Below are positions 29,568 to 37,923 of a stretch of DNA of 64,000 nt, one piece after another. The notes beneath the pieces were generated by a model. The model made no database searches. It saw only the letters and a program-made list of their open reading frames with translations, and was not told the DNA's origin. This DNA is from Prauserella aidingensis (GTDB taxonomy: Bacteria; Actinomycetota; Actinomycetes; Mycobacteriales; Pseudonocardiaceae). The first letter of the stretch is position 1. The number at the start of each line of letters is the position of its first letter. The DNA is taken from NCBI RefSeq assembly GCF_024171865.1, contig NZ_JAMTCN010000013.1, positions 62,001 through 126,000 of the forward strand, read 5' to 3'. Made by a program: the position numbers and the translations under genes.

Positions 29568-30383
29568 TTAACCCTCCGGTCGGTATGCGGCCGCCGGAAC
29601 GGAACCCGACGGCCGCAGCAACGCGGTGGTGCTCGGTCCCAGCCCGAGCGTGCGCGCGTGGCGCAGGTCCGCCGGGGTGTCGACGTCCGAGCGCAGCGAC
29701 GGCGCGGCGGCCGTGACCGCCGTCGCTCCCGAGCGTGCGTGCGCCCGGGCCGAACCGGGGCCGAAGGCGGGCGCGAGCGGCTGCCCGGGCGCCGAGAGCA
29801 ACAACGTCGTGCCGGTGCCGTGCCGGTCGGCCGTGTACGCGCGGCGACCGTCGGCCTCGGCGAGCGCCGCGGCGAGGTCGACGGTGCGCAGCGCGGGCAG
29901 GTCGGCCTGCAACGCCCCCACGACGTCGCACTCGTCGCCCCTCGCCGCCGCCCCTGCCGCGGCGGAAGCCCCGTGTGTCGCGCCTCCGTGTGTCGCGCCT
30001 CCGTCGGTTCCTGCGCCGTCGGGGCCTGCCGCGCCCGCGGTGACACCGGCACGAACCAGCCGCTCGCCCGTGCACAGTGCGGCGTTGAGGTCCGGGGCGC
30101 CGCGGTCGTCGACGACGTCGGCGCCCAGCTCGGCCAGGGCCGCGAGCGCGTCGACGTCGCTTGTGACGACCACCACGCGGTCGACGCCGGGCGTGTCGAC
30201 CGCCGCCGACACGGTGTCACGGGCCAGCGCGAGCACCAGCGACGTGTGCGTCCCGGTGGCTCGCAGGCCTGCGAGGTCCGGCGAACCAGGCGAAACGGGA
30301 GGGGCGAGCGCTCCGCGAAGCCGGGACTTGCCGACGTGAGGCGGCTTCATCGGCACGAGGAGTGTGACGGTCACATCGGCCAT
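29568..30383 (-). CDS. fbiD: Phosphoenolpyruvate/2-phospholactate guanylyltransferase (F420 biosynthesis)
   Basis: A 271-residue CofC/FbiD-family protein: [19 protein letters not shown] at the N-terminus, [33 protein letters not shown] and a C-terminal [16 protein letters not shown]. In mycobacteria the enzyme (Rv2983) transfers GMP to phosphoenolpyruvate to start cofactor F420 side-chain synthesis. Residues about 112-150 are a Gly/Ala/Thr-rich insertion with a repeated GGATHG motif, making it roughly 50 residues longer than usual. It lies 52 bp upstream of ppk on the same strand and is divergent from plsC. Confidence 0.88.
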   Translation of the reverse strand: MADVTVTLLVPMKPPHVGKSRLRGALAPPVSPGSPDLAGLRATGTHTSLVLALARDTVSAAVDTPGVDRVVVVTSDVDALAALAELGADVVDDRGAPDLNAALCTGERLVRAGVTAGAAGPDGAGTDGGATHGGATHGASAAAGAAARGDECDVVGALQADLPALRTVDLAAALAEADGRRAYTADRHGTGTTLLLSAPGQPLAPAFGPGSARAHARSGATAVTAAAPSLRSDVDTPADLRHARTLGLGPSTTALLRPSGSVPAAAYRPEG

Positions 30384-30458
30384 CTTCTCGCATCTCTCGT
30401 GGTCCGGCGCCTGTGGGAGGATCGAGCGCCGAAGCGTGGACGTGTGCGAGGAGGAGTC

Positions 30459-31157
30459 TTGGCGGATCGCGAGAAGGGCGGCTTCTGGGTCGGTGCCGCG
30501 GCGGCGTTGTTCTACCCGTTGGCGTACCTGAGCAAGCGGGTGTACCGGAATTCCGAGGGCATTCCCCGGAGCGGTCCGGTGCTGCTGGTGATGAACCACG
30601 TCTCCCACCTGGATCCGGCCGTCGACGCGGTGTTCGTGCACCGGGCCAAGCGGGTCCCGCGGTTCCTGGCCAAGGCGAGCCTCGTGCGGGTCCCGATCTT
30701 CGGCAAGATCATGACCGGCGCGGGCTCCATCCCCGTCGCCCGCGGCACGAGCTCGGCGGGCGACAGCCTCAGGGCGGCGCATCAGGCGCTGGAGGACGGC
30801 AAGGTCATCGTGATCTACCCCGAGGGCACGATCACGAAGGACCCGGAGTTCTGGCCGAAGCGCTCGCAGACGGGTGTCGCCCGGCTGGCGCTGGCGAACG
30901 ACGTCCCGGTCGTCCCGTGCGCACGCTGGGGCACCCAGGAGGTGTTCAACGGCTACACGAAGAAGTTCCGGCCGCTGCCCAGGAAGACGGTGACGCACGT
31001 CGTCGGCGAGCCGGTGGACCTGAGCGCCTACCGGGAGAAGGAGCCGACACCGGACGTGCTGCGCGAGGTGACCGACCTGCTCATGGCGGAGGTCACGACG
31101 CTGCTGGCCGACGTCCGTGGTGAGGAGCCGCCCGCGAAGGCCGGCAGCGATGCCTGA
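30459..31157 (+). CDS. plsC: 1-acyl-sn-glycerol-3-phosphate acyltransferase
   Basis: A 232-residue membrane-associated PlsC-fold enzyme of phospholipid synthesis. The catalytic H(x4)D is H47-VSHL-D52 in [10 protein letters not shown], and the substrate motif is YPEGT (residues 120-124). It acylates lysophosphatidate-like acceptors. The only plausible start is a rare TTG, with GAGGAGG 5-6 nt upstream; the frame has no ATG or GTG nearby. It overlaps gpsA, which makes the glycerol-3-phosphate backbone, by 8 bp. Confidence 0.9.
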   Translation: MADREKGGFWVGAAAALFYPLAYLSKRVYRNSEGIPRSGPVLLVMNHVSHLDPAVDAVFVHRAKRVPRFLAKASLVRVPIFGKIMTGAGSIPVARGTSSAGDSLRAAHQALEDGKVIVIYPEGTITKDPEFWPKRSQTGVARLALANDVPVVPCARWGTQEVFNGYTKKFRPLPRKTVTHVVGEPVDLSAYREKEPTPDVLREVTDLLMAEVTTLLADVRGEEPPAKAGSDA

Positions 31158-32211
31158 GCGGCCGTCCGGCCCCGGCGCGGACGCGTCCGGATCCGCGCGG
31201 CCCGCCGTGCGCACCGTCACGGTGCTCGGCGCCGGGTCGTGGGGCACGACGTTCGCGAAGATCCTGGCCGACGCGGGCCGGGACGTCACGATGTGGGCAC
31301 GCAGGCCCGAGGTCGCCGCCGAGATCGCCGGGCAGCACACGAACTCCGCCTATCTGCCCGGTGTGACGCTGCCGGGCAATCTCACCGCGACGTCCGACGC
31401 CGCCGCCGCGCTCGACGGCCCCGACGCCGTCGTACTCGCCGTGCCGAGTCAGAGCCTGCGCGACAACCTCGGCCGCTGGCGCGAGCTGCTGCCCGCCGAC
31501 ACGATCCTCGTCAGCCTGGCGAAAGGCGTCGAGCTGGGCACGCTCAAGCGCATGAGCCAGGTGGTGGGCGAGATCGCCGGGGTCGCGGAGGATTCCGTCG
31601 TCGTCGTGGCGGGGCCGAACCTGGCGAAGGAGATCGCCGCGGGACAGCCGGCCGCAGGGGTGTTCGCGTGCGGCGACCACGAACGCGCCGTCGCGGTGCA
31701 GGAGGCGGCGTTCACGTCGTACTTCCGCCCGTACACCAACACCGACGTGGTCGGCAGCGAGCTCGCGGGCGCCTGCAAGAACGTCGTCGCGCTCTCGTGC
31801 GGCATCGCGGCGGGCCTGGGCTTCGGCGCCAACACGGTCGCGACCCTCATCACCCGCGGGCTCGCCGAGACGGCCCGTCTGGGCGTGAAGCTCGGTGCCG
31901 ACCCGATGACGTTCGCGGGCCTGGCTGGGGTCGGCGACATGGTCGCCACGTGTGCGTCCCCGTTGTCGCGGAACCGCACCTTCGGTGAGCGCATCGGCCG
32001 GGGCGAGACGATCGAGCAGGCACAGGAGGCGGTGGGAGGACAGGTCGCCGAGGGCGTCATGTCGTGCCGTTCGATCCGTGACCTGGCCCACGGCGCAGGG
32101 GTCGACATGCCCATCACCGACGCGATGTACCGCGTGTGCCACGAGGGCAGCGACCCCGTGACCGTCGGCGCGGAACTCCTCGGACGGGAGCAGAAGCCCG
32201 AGCGCATGTGA
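31150..32211 (+). CDS. gpsA: Glycerol-3-phosphate dehydrogenase [NAD(P)+]
   Basis: A 353-residue enzyme reducing dihydroxyacetone phosphate to sn-glycerol-3-phosphate. It has the nucleotide-binding [17 protein letters not shown] (from residue 23), [21 protein letters not shown] and the catalytic Lys region [18 protein letters not shown]. The ATG at 31150 overlaps the end of plsC, so the two are coupled and supply phospholipid precursors. ddl follows gpsA directly in mycobacteria; here three extra genes intervene. Confidence 0.95.
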   Translation: MPERPSGPGADASGSARPAVRTVTVLGAGSWGTTFAKILADAGRDVTMWARRPEVAAEIAGQHTNSAYLPGVTLPGNLTATSDAAAALDGPDAVVLAVPSQSLRDNLGRWRELLPADTILVSLAKGVELGTLKRMSQVVGEIAGVAEDSVVVVAGPNLAKEIAAGQPAAGVFACGDHERAVAVQEAAFTSYFRPYTNTDVVGSELAGACKNVVALSCGIAAGLGFGANTVATLITRGLAETARLGVKLGADPMTFAGLAGVGDMVATCASPLSRNRTFGERIGRGETIEQAQEAVGGQVAEGVMSCRSIRDLAHGAGVDMPITDAMYRVCHEGSDPVTVGAELLGREQKPERM

Positions 32212-32245
32212 GCGCGGGCACACCGGTTCGCTCCGTGGAATCGCC

Positions 32246-32274
32246 TTGACGCTCCACTGTCCGGCTGGTTTTCT
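32246..32274 (+). promoter_or_regulatory. Promoter of the poly-Cys leader
   Basis: -35 TTGACG (32246-32251), 17 bp, then TTTTCT (32269-32274) as a weak -10, then 7 nt to the leader GTG. The layout fits a leaderless transcript. Confidence 0.5.
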
Positions 32275-32281
32275 TGCGTAC

Positions 32282-32371
32282 GTGCTGACGCAGAACGTAT
32301 CCGCCCCACGGCGACCGCTCATCGGTCGTCGCGGTACGTGTTGCGCGCCTTGTTGTCGCTGTTGCCGGTGA
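32282..32371 (+). CDS. Poly-cysteine leader peptide before cysteine dioxygenase
   Basis: A 29-codon ORF from GTG. The C-terminal part reads TCCAPCCRCCR and stops: six Cys among residues 20-28, encoded by TGT and TGC. Poly-cysteine leaderless small ORFs have been shown in mycobacteria to act as cysteine-responsive attenuators of downstream operons. Here the ORF ends 88 nt before the start of a cysteine dioxygenase gene. No intrinsic terminator with a T-run is visible in those 88 nt, so control of translation is more likely. It is far too short and cysteine-rich to be an ordinary protein. Confidence 0.82.
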   Translation: MLTQNVSAPRRPLIGRRGTCCAPCCRCCR

Positions 32372-32420
32372 AGCCGACGCCGTACTCGACGCCGCACCCG
32401 CAACCGCTCTGACGTCTTTC

Positions 32421-32450
32421 GACGATCCCCTTTTCGACAGCAAGGATGTC
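32421..32450 (+). promoter_or_regulatory. Possible start-region hairpin of cysteine dioxygenase
   Basis: GACGATCC (32421-32428) can pair with GGATGTC (32444-32450) with one bulged G, hiding the AAGGA (32442-32446) that could serve as ribosome-binding site. The stem is short and unproven. Confidence 0.35.
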
Positions 32451-32459
32451 CGCGTTCCC

Positions 32460-32999
32460 ATGTTCGCCGTTCCCGAGAACACCGTCGCCCTGCCCGAGTC
32501 CGCCGCCGGCGTCGCACGTCACCCGGTGCGCATCGCCCGCGACTACGCACTCGACCGTGACCGCTGGCGCACTCTGCTGCGCTACGACCCGGACGAGCGG
32601 TTCGCCACGCTGATCGACCGTGTCGACGGTGACGAGGTGTGGCTGCTGAGCTGGCTTCCCGGTCAGCACACCGGTCTGCACGACCACGGCACGGCCACCG
32701 GTGCGTTCACCGTCGTGTCCGGGATGCTCACCGAGACGGTCGCGCGCCGGACCGTGGACGGCACCGCACCCGGCTCGGTGGACGGTGCCGCGAAGAGCCG
32801 TGCCGGCGGGCGACCGGCCACCGAGGTGCACACGCTCGGCGAGGGCCAGTCCCGCGTGTTCGGCCCGGGATACGCGCACCATGTGCGCAACGAGGGTCCG
32901 GACCCGGCGATCAGCGTGCACGTCTACCGCTTCGAGGGGCGCACAGTCCGCCCGGTCCGGGCCGACGCGCGCACCGGCCTGGTGGCCGAACCCGGCTGA
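32460..32999 (+). CDS. Cysteine dioxygenase family protein
   Basis: A 179-residue cupin. The iron ligands of cysteine dioxygenases are present as H74-D-H76 in GLHDHGTATGAFTVVSG and H140 or H141 in GPGYAHHVRNEG. Such enzymes oxidise cysteine to cysteine sulfinate; mercaptopropionate or related thiols are alternative substrates. An insertion of about 25 residues (96-120, GTAPGSVDGAAKSRAGG) sits between the two cupin motifs. The upstream poly-Cys leader supports cysteine as the substrate. It is alone in its unit, with no rhodanese or sulfinate gene nearby. Confidence 0.85.
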   Translation: MFAVPENTVALPESAAGVARHPVRIARDYALDRDRWRTLLRYDPDERFATLIDRVDGDEVWLLSWLPGQHTGLHDHGTATGAFTVVSGMLTETVARRTVDGTAPGSVDGAAKSRAGGRPATEVHTLGEGQSRVFGPGYAHHVRNEGPDPAISVHVYRFEGRTVRPVRADARTGLVAEPG

Positions 33000-33015
33000 C
33001 GCGCACGCCCCTCGT

Positions 33016-33110
33016 CGCGTGTCCTGCACTCCTTCCGCGTGTGTCCTGCATTCGGACGGGCGAGTTCTGCGTTCCGGACGGCGCCTGCGTTTCGGACGGC
33101 GCCTGGGCAC
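33016..33110 (+). repeat. Degenerate repeats of about 20 bp with CTGCrTTCGGACGG
   Basis: Four to five units variously reading GTCCTGCACTCC, GTCCTGCATTCGGACGG, TTCTGCGTTCCGGACGG and CTGCGTTTCGGACGG fill the gap between cysteine dioxygenase and the convergent oxidase gene. Unit length drifts between 18 and 23 bp. Confidence 0.6.
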
Positions 33111-33112
33111 GG

Positions 33113-33886
33113 TCAGCGTGGGGCGGGGCGTTCGGCGACGTGTGGTGGCGCGGGCAGGTCCGCCGGGACGTACGACGCGGCGCGAGGCGAGCCGAACACC
33201 GTGCGGACGTCGATCACCCCTGCCCACACGTCGTCGCGGTCGACGTCGGCGGGCTGCTCGGCGGGGTCGCCGCCGCGGACCTTCACCGACGCCTCCGTCA
33301 GGTCGAGGGCCAGTACCGCGACGCCCGCCAGCTCCTTCGCATCCGGTCTGCGCGCGTAGTCCCACGAACCGGGCGCGAGCCGGTCGCTGATCACCTGCAG
33401 CGCGCGATCGCGTTCGGCGTCCTCGGTCACCGCGCGCGCTCGCCCGTGCACCACGGCCGAGCGGTAGTTCATCGTGTGGTTGTTCAGCGAGCGCGCGTAG
33501 ACGATTCCGTCGAGAATCGTGACCGTGACGCAGATGTCCACGCCGCGTGCGGCGGTGCGCACGTTGCCGGAGCCGGTGGAGCCGTGCAGGTAGAGCGTGT
33601 CGCCGTCGCGGCCGTACCCGGTCGGCACGCACAGTGGCGAGCCGCCGGACACGAGCGCGAGGTGGCACAGCAGTCCGGCGTCGAGCACGGCGTGCAACTC
33701 GCCGCGGTCGGCGACGCCCCGGTCCTGTTTGCGGGTCAGCGTGCTGCGTTCGGTGGAGGACAGCGGTGTGCCGGACCGCTGCGCCGGGGATGACGGCGCT
33801 GCGGATGACGGAGCTGGGGACGGCGACGCTGCGGGTGGCGGTGTGGTGGGCGAGGGTGTGGTGGACGGTTGCGGAGAGGTCGGCAT
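33113..33886 (-). CDS. Pyridoxamine 5'-phosphate oxidase-like FMN/F420-binding protein
   Basis: A 257-residue protein with a split-barrel flavin-binding fold from residue 55: HAVLDAGLLCHLALVSGGSP, YLHGSTGSGNVRTAARG, NHTMNYRSAVVHGRA. The family includes pyridoxine oxidases and heme- or F420-binding reductases; the real substrate is unknown. The first 45 residues are a Pro/Ser/Ala-rich tail encoded by GC-rich repeats. It is divergent from a MocR/PdxR-type regulator, a pairing common for this family. ATGs at 33898 and 33886 are both possible starts. Confidence 0.8.
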   Translation of the reverse strand: MPTSPQPSTTPSPTTPPPAASPSPAPSSAAPSSPAQRSGTPLSSTERSTLTRKQDRGVADRGELHAVLDAGLLCHLALVSGGSPLCVPTGYGRDGDTLYLHGSTGSGNVRTAARGVDICVTVTILDGIVYARSLNNHTMNYRSAVVHGRARAVTEDAERDRALQVISDRLAPGSWDYARRPDAKELAGVAVLALDLTEASVKVRGGDPAEQPADVDRDDVWAGVIDVRTVFGSPRAASYVPADLPAPPHVAERPAPR

Positions 33887-33972
33887 GAGGCCCACCATCG
33901 CCGACCGGATTGGCATGGTGAAATGTCCACAGTCGAACAGATTCGGAAGGCCACTTCGCGGCTCCGGGTGGA

Positions 33973-34014
33973 GGAGTCGCTGTGAGGGAGTCACCGTGAG
34001 GGAGTCGGTGTGAC
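33973..34014 (+). promoter_or_regulatory. Three 14-bp direct repeats over the MocR start codon
   Basis: GGAGTCGCTGTGAG, GGAGTCACCGTGAG and GGAGTCGGTGTGAC follow without gaps; the third contains the GTG start (34010-34012) and the second and third supply the GGGAG ribosome-binding site. MocR-family regulators typically bind direct repeats between themselves and a divergent target, so this is a candidate operator. Confidence 0.65.
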
Positions 34015-35428
34015 GCACGTCGAGGCGACGCCGCAACGCGATACGGCGCCACAGCGTGAGACGGCGTTGCCGATGACGCTGGACCGCGATTCGAGTGTGC
34101 CGTTGGCCGTGCAGCTGGCCGATGCGCTGCGGGAGTCGGCGTCGTCGGGGCATCTGCGCGGCGGGGACCGGTTGCCGTCCACACGCGCGCTCGCGGGCAG
34201 GCTCGGCGTCAGCCGCACCGTGACGGCCGCCGCGTACGAACAGCTCCACGCCGAGGGCTGGATCGTCGGCAAGCACGGTTCGGGCACCTACGTCACGACG
34301 TCGCCGCCGACGGCCCGGCCCGAACACCGGTCCGTGGCCCCGCGTGACGAGCCCCCTTCGGGCAGGCTCGCGTTGCTGCCCGGCGTGCCGTGGGCGGAAG
34401 GACTGGACCGGTCGGCGTGGCGGCGGGCGTGGCGGGCGGCGTCGGACACGCCTCCCGCCGTGTACCTGTCGAGGACCGGGCTGGGGGAGTACCGAGAGGT
34501 CGTCGCCGAGCACCTGTTGCGCCACCGCGGTCTCGATGCGGGTACCGAGTCGGTGCTCGCCACCGGAGGAACGACGGCCGCCGTGGTGGAACTCGCCGCC
34601 GCCGTGCTGTCGCCGGGTGACCTCGTCGCCGTCGAGGAACCGGGGTATCAGCGCGCCGTGCAGGCGTTCTCCCGTGCCGGCATGCGGGTGGCCGGTGTGC
34701 CGGTGGACGACGAGGGGATGCGCACCGACCGCATCCCGCCCGGTGCGCGCGTCGTGTACTGCTCGCCCGCGCATCAGTACCCGATGGGCTGCCGGATGAG
34801 CGCATCCCGTCGTGTCGAGCTCGCGGAACTGGCCAGGCAGCGGGATTTCCTCGTCGTGGAGGACGACTACGACGGCGAGCTGCGTTACGACGTGGCCCCG
34901 TTGCCGCTGCTGGCCTCGCTCGCGCCCGACGTCGTCGTGCACCTCGGCACCACGAGCAAGATCCTCACGCCGACGCTGGGTGCGGGGTGGATGGTCGCGC
35001 CGCCGTCGGTGACGCGGGCCGTACTGGAACATCGTGAACTGACCGGCACCCGTCCGTCGCCCGCGGGCCAGCACGTGGTCGTCGAGCTCGCTCGGCACGG
35101 CGACCTGGGCAGACATCTGCGCAGGTTGCGGCGGGAGCTGTCGGACCGGCGGTCGATCCTCGTGAACGCGTTCGCCACCGCGGGGGTGCCGGTGCTCGGC
35201 GACGACGCGGGTGCACACCTCGTGGTGCCGCTGTCGTCGGCCGAGGAGGAACGGGAGCGGATCGCGGCGGGCACACGCCGCGGTGTGCTGTTGGACGGCC
35301 TCGCACGGCACTTCGCGACCGCCCCGACGGCACACGGTGTACTCGTCGGCTACGCGGGGTGTTCACGGTCCGAACTCGCCGAATGCGTGCCGACGCTCGT
35401 TGAACTGACCCGGATGAGGCACCGGTAG
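34010..35428 (+). CDS. MocR/PdxR-type regulator (GntR-aminotransferase fusion)
   Basis: A 472-residue protein: GntR winged helix at about 22-95 (PLAVQLADALRESASSGHL, LAGRLGVSRTVTAAAYEQL) followed by a fold-type I aminotransferase domain with the PLP Lys in GTTSKILTPTLGAGW and the Asp/Tyr pocket in VVEDDYDGELRY. MocR proteins sense PLP or PLP adducts; PdxR controls vitamin B6 synthesis. Divergence from a pyridoxamine-oxidase-fold gene supports a B6-related role, but pdxS/pdxT are not in the window. The next gene, ddl, has a -10 that overlaps this stop codon. Confidence 0.88.
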   Translation: MTHVEATPQRDTAPQRETALPMTLDRDSSVPLAVQLADALRESASSGHLRGGDRLPSTRALAGRLGVSRTVTAAAYEQLHAEGWIVGKHGSGTYVTTSPPTARPEHRSVAPRDEPPSGRLALLPGVPWAEGLDRSAWRRAWRAASDTPPAVYLSRTGLGEYREVVAEHLLRHRGLDAGTESVLATGGTTAAVVELAAAVLSPGDLVAVEEPGYQRAVQAFSRAGMRVAGVPVDDEGMRTDRIPPGARVVYCSPAHQYPMGCRMSASRRVELAELARQRDFLVVEDDYDGELRYDVAPLPLLASLAPDVVVHLGTTSKILTPTLGAGWMVAPPSVTRAVLEHRELTGTRPSPAGQHVVVELARHGDLGRHLRRLRRELSDRRSILVNAFATAGVPVLGDDAGAHLVVPLSSAEEERERIAAGTRRGVLLDGLARHFATAPTAHGVLVGYAGCSRSELAECVPTLVELTRMRHR

Positions 35429-35431
35429 GGT
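35426..35431 (+). promoter_or_regulatory. -10 box of ddl, leaderless
   Basis: TAGGGT contains the TAG stop of the MocR gene and lies 8 nt before the ddl ATG. Confidence 0.5.
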
Positions 35432-35439
35432 GATCCGTC

Positions 35440-36537
35440 ATGAGTAGCCGCAAGACGCGCGTGGCCGTGGTGTTCGGCGGCCGCAGCAGCGAGCACACGA
35501 TTTCCTGCGTGTCCGCAGGCTGCGTGCTGGACAACCTGGACCCGGAACGGTTCGACGTCGTGCCCGTCGGCATCACCCCCGAGGGTGGTTGGGTGCTGGG
35601 CACCGACGACCCGAAGACCCTCGAGATCCGCGGGCGCGAGCTGCCGTCGGTCGACGACGGCCGTGCGCTCGTGCTGCCGGGCGACCCGACGAGCAAGAGC
35701 GTCGTGAGCGTGGAACCCGGCCGTGAGTCCGAGGTGCTGTCCGAGGTGGACGTCGTGTTCCCCGTGCTGCACGGTGCCTTCGGCGAGGACGGCACCATCC
35801 AGGGGCTGCTGGAGATGGCGGACATTCCCTACGTCGGTGCGGGCGTGCTCGCCAGCGCGGCGGCGATGGACAAGGAGTTCGCGAAGAAGCTGCTGGCGGC
35901 CGAGGAGCTACCGGTCGGTCCGTATGCGACGGTCCGCCGTGGACAGTCCACCCTCGACGAGTCCGAGCGGGAACGGCTGGAGCTTCCGGTGTTCGTCAAG
36001 CCGGCGCGGGCGGGCTCGTCGGTCGGCATCACGCGGGTCACCGACTGGTCGCAGCTCGACGACGCGATCGCGCTGGCCCGCAGGACCGACCCGAAGGTGC
36101 TCGTCGAGGCGGGGGTCACCGGCCGCGAGGTGGAATGCGGCGTGCTCGAATTCCCCGACGGCCGCGTCGAGGCGTCGCTGCCCGCGGAGATCCGCGTGCT
36201 CGCCGATGACGCCGACGCCTGGTACGACTTCGAGACCAAGTACCTCGGCGAGGACGCCGAACTCGACATTCCCGCCAAGCTCGGCGACGACGTCACCGAA
36301 CGGCTGCGTGCGGCCGCGGTCGAGGCGTTCCGTGCGCTGGACTGCCAGGGACTGGCCCGCGTCGACTTCTTCGTCACCGACTCCGGCGAGCTCGTCATCA
36401 ACGAGGTCAACACGATGCCTGGCTTCACGACGACGTCGGCCTACCCGAAGATGTGGGCCGTCACGGGCGTCGACTACGCGACCTTGCTGTCCACTCTGGT
36501 CGACACGGCGATCGCCCGCGGCACGGGCCTGCGCTGA
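35440..36537 (+). CDS. ddl: D-alanine--D-alanine ligase
   Basis: A 365-residue ATP-grasp enzyme of peptidoglycan precursor synthesis. It starts [20 protein letters not shown], with [54 protein letters not shown] and Mg-binding [20 protein letters not shown]. The gene follows the MocR gene by 11 bp but has its own apparent promoter. Terminated by the hairpin at 36680. Confidence 0.96.
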   Translation: MSSRKTRVAVVFGGRSSEHTISCVSAGCVLDNLDPERFDVVPVGITPEGGWVLGTDDPKTLEIRGRELPSVDDGRALVLPGDPTSKSVVSVEPGRESEVLSEVDVVFPVLHGAFGEDGTIQGLLEMADIPYVGAGVLASAAAMDKEFAKKLLAAEELPVGPYATVRRGQSTLDESERERLELPVFVKPARAGSSVGITRVTDWSQLDDAIALARRTDPKVLVEAGVTGREVECGVLEFPDGRVEASLPAEIRVLADDADAWYDFETKYLGEDAELDIPAKLGDDVTERLRAAAVEAFRALDCQGLARVDFFVTDSGELVINEVNTMPGFTTTSAYPKMWAVTGVDYATLLSTLVDTAIARGTGLR

Positions 36538-36679
36538 ACCGGCCTGCGCCGAACCGGTCTGCGGGGAGTCGGTCGCCCGGAACGGCCCGCGCCGAGCCGG
36601 GTATGCGGGGGCCGGCCGGCCCCCGGGCCGAGGCGCAGGGGCCGGCGCACGTCGAGGCGATTCGCCGCAGGTGCGGGGT

Positions 36680-36712
36680 GATTCGCCGCGGGCGCGCCGC
36701 TCGCGGCGAATC
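36680..36712. terminator. Bidirectional hairpin between ddl and the DUF3515 gene
   Basis: GATTCGCCGCG and CGCGGCGAATC are perfect 11-bp arms around an 11-nt loop, between convergent genes. The preceding 36538-36679 is GC-rich with a GGGGGCCGGCCGGCCCCC palindrome and no gene. Confidence 0.75.
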
Positions 36713-36713
36713 C

Positions 36714-37520
36714 TCAGAAGGGGGAGACCTGCTTCAGGTGCTCGTCGGCGAGGTCCGACATGCGCTGCAGCGGGCCGGTTCCCGTGCCCTCGGGAACGGT
36801 CAGCGCGAGGTGGACGGGCCGGTCCACGACGTACCAGGTGGCGCTCGGGCCGGACTCGTCCGGCACGTGCAGCCACTGCACGCCGTTGATCTGCCGTAGC
36901 GAGGACGTGCGTGTCAGCTCGGGGGGCCTGTCGAGGCCGCACCGCAGCACCACCGGATTGTCGCGGCCCCAGGCCGCGGCGGCGGGCGGTGCGGGTTCGG
37001 CGAGTTCGCGCCGCTCCAGTGTCCGGCCCGACGACGTCAGCTCCTCGGGTACGGCCTCGAGCATTCGGCGGCAGGCGTCGCTTCCGGCCTCCGGTGCGGG
37101 GATCGACACGAGCGGCAGCGGCCCCGTGTCGCCGCCGGCCTGCGCGTCACCGCCGGTGTCCGACCCGGCGTCCCGGCCGAACAGTCCGACGGCTCCGACG
37201 CCGGCGACCAGGGCCACGGCGAGCGCCACGGCCGCGATGAGCACCTTCCGGGGCGGTGCGCCGGTGTCGGTGGTGCCGGACGTGCCGACATCGGCGGTCC
37301 CCGCGTCGTCGGTATCCGTGCCGGGCGAGTCCGAGGCTGCTGCGTCCGAGACTGCTGAATCCGCGGGTGCTGCGTCCGAGGGTGCGGTGTCCGAGGGTGC
37401 TGAGTCCGAGGACTCGGCGTCCCCGGACTCGGCGTCCCCGGATGTGGTGTCGTCGGACGTGACGTCGGCGTCGTCGCCGGACCTGTCCGCCCGGCCGGGC
37501 GTGTCGGAGTTGTCGGTCAT
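36714..37520 (-). CDS. DUF3515 membrane protein
   Basis: A 268-residue protein: acidic Asp/Ser/Ala-rich cytoplasmic region (1-90) with repeated SDTAPSDAAP motifs, one membrane helix (about 93-115, VLIAAVALAVALVAGVGAVG), and an outside domain with VVLRCGLDRPPELTRTSSL and VQWLHVPDESGPSATWYVVDRPVH. Mycobacterial Rv2980 beside ddl is the positional homologue; function unknown. The N-terminal repeats are longer than usual. It is 73 bp downstream of the AsnC-like gene on the same strand. Confidence 0.82.
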   Translation of the reverse strand: MTDNSDTPGRADRSGDDADVTSDDTTSGDAESGDAESSDSAPSDTAPSDAAPADSAVSDAAASDSPGTDTDDAGTADVGTSGTTDTGAPPRKVLIAAVALAVALVAGVGAVGLFGRDAGSDTGGDAQAGGDTGPLPLVSIPAPEAGSDACRRMLEAVPEELTSSGRTLERRELAEPAPPAAAAWGRDNPVVLRCGLDRPPELTRTSSLRQINGVQWLHVPDESGPSATWYVVDRPVHLALTVPEGTGTGPLQRMSDLADEHLKQVSPF

Positions 37521-37593
37521 GCGGTGATGTCGGTCCTCGGTGTCGGTCGTCCCCGGTGCGGATCACCCGGCGGTCTGTCGCCGGCGGAACCCG

Positions 37594-37833
37594 TCACTGG
37601 GCCAGGTGCACCACCGGGCAGGTCAGGGTGCGGGTGATGCCGTCGACGTTCTGGACGTTGGCGACCACGAGCTGGCCGAGGTCGTCGACGTTGTCGGCCT
37701 CCGCGCGGACGATGACGTCGTACGGGCCGGTGACGTCCTCGGAGCTGGCCACTCCGGGCAGTTCGGCGATCTTGGCTGCCACCGACGCGGCCTTGCCGAC
37801 CTCGGTCTGGATGAGGATGTATGCGTGCACCAC
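37594..37833 (-). CDS. Lrp/AsnC ligand-binding (RAM) domain protein without HTH
   Basis: A 79-residue stand-alone RAM domain: HAYILIQTEVGKAASVAAKI, GVASSEDVTGPYDVIVRAEAD, and VDGITRTLTCPVVHL. Such proteins assemble into rings and bind amino acids but lack a DNA-binding domain; they may modulate full-length Lrp partners. GTG codons at 37833 and 37830 are both possible starts; AAGGGA lies upstream. Divergent from thiL. Confidence 0.85.
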   Translation of the reverse strand: MVHAYILIQTEVGKAASVAAKIAELPGVASSEDVTGPYDVIVRAEADNVDDLGQLVVANVQNVDGITRTLTCPVVHLAQ

Positions 37834-37923
37834 GGCGCGTCCCTTCGTCCGTTTCGGCCCCCGTGGGCCCAAGATAGGTAACGTCGCCGCAACGTACCGC
37901 AGGTGGGGCACCGGAGGTGTTGT

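Noticed and set aside
37861-37923. Thiamine riboswitch before thiL
   Set aside because: No THI-box core sequence is present and the gap is too short.
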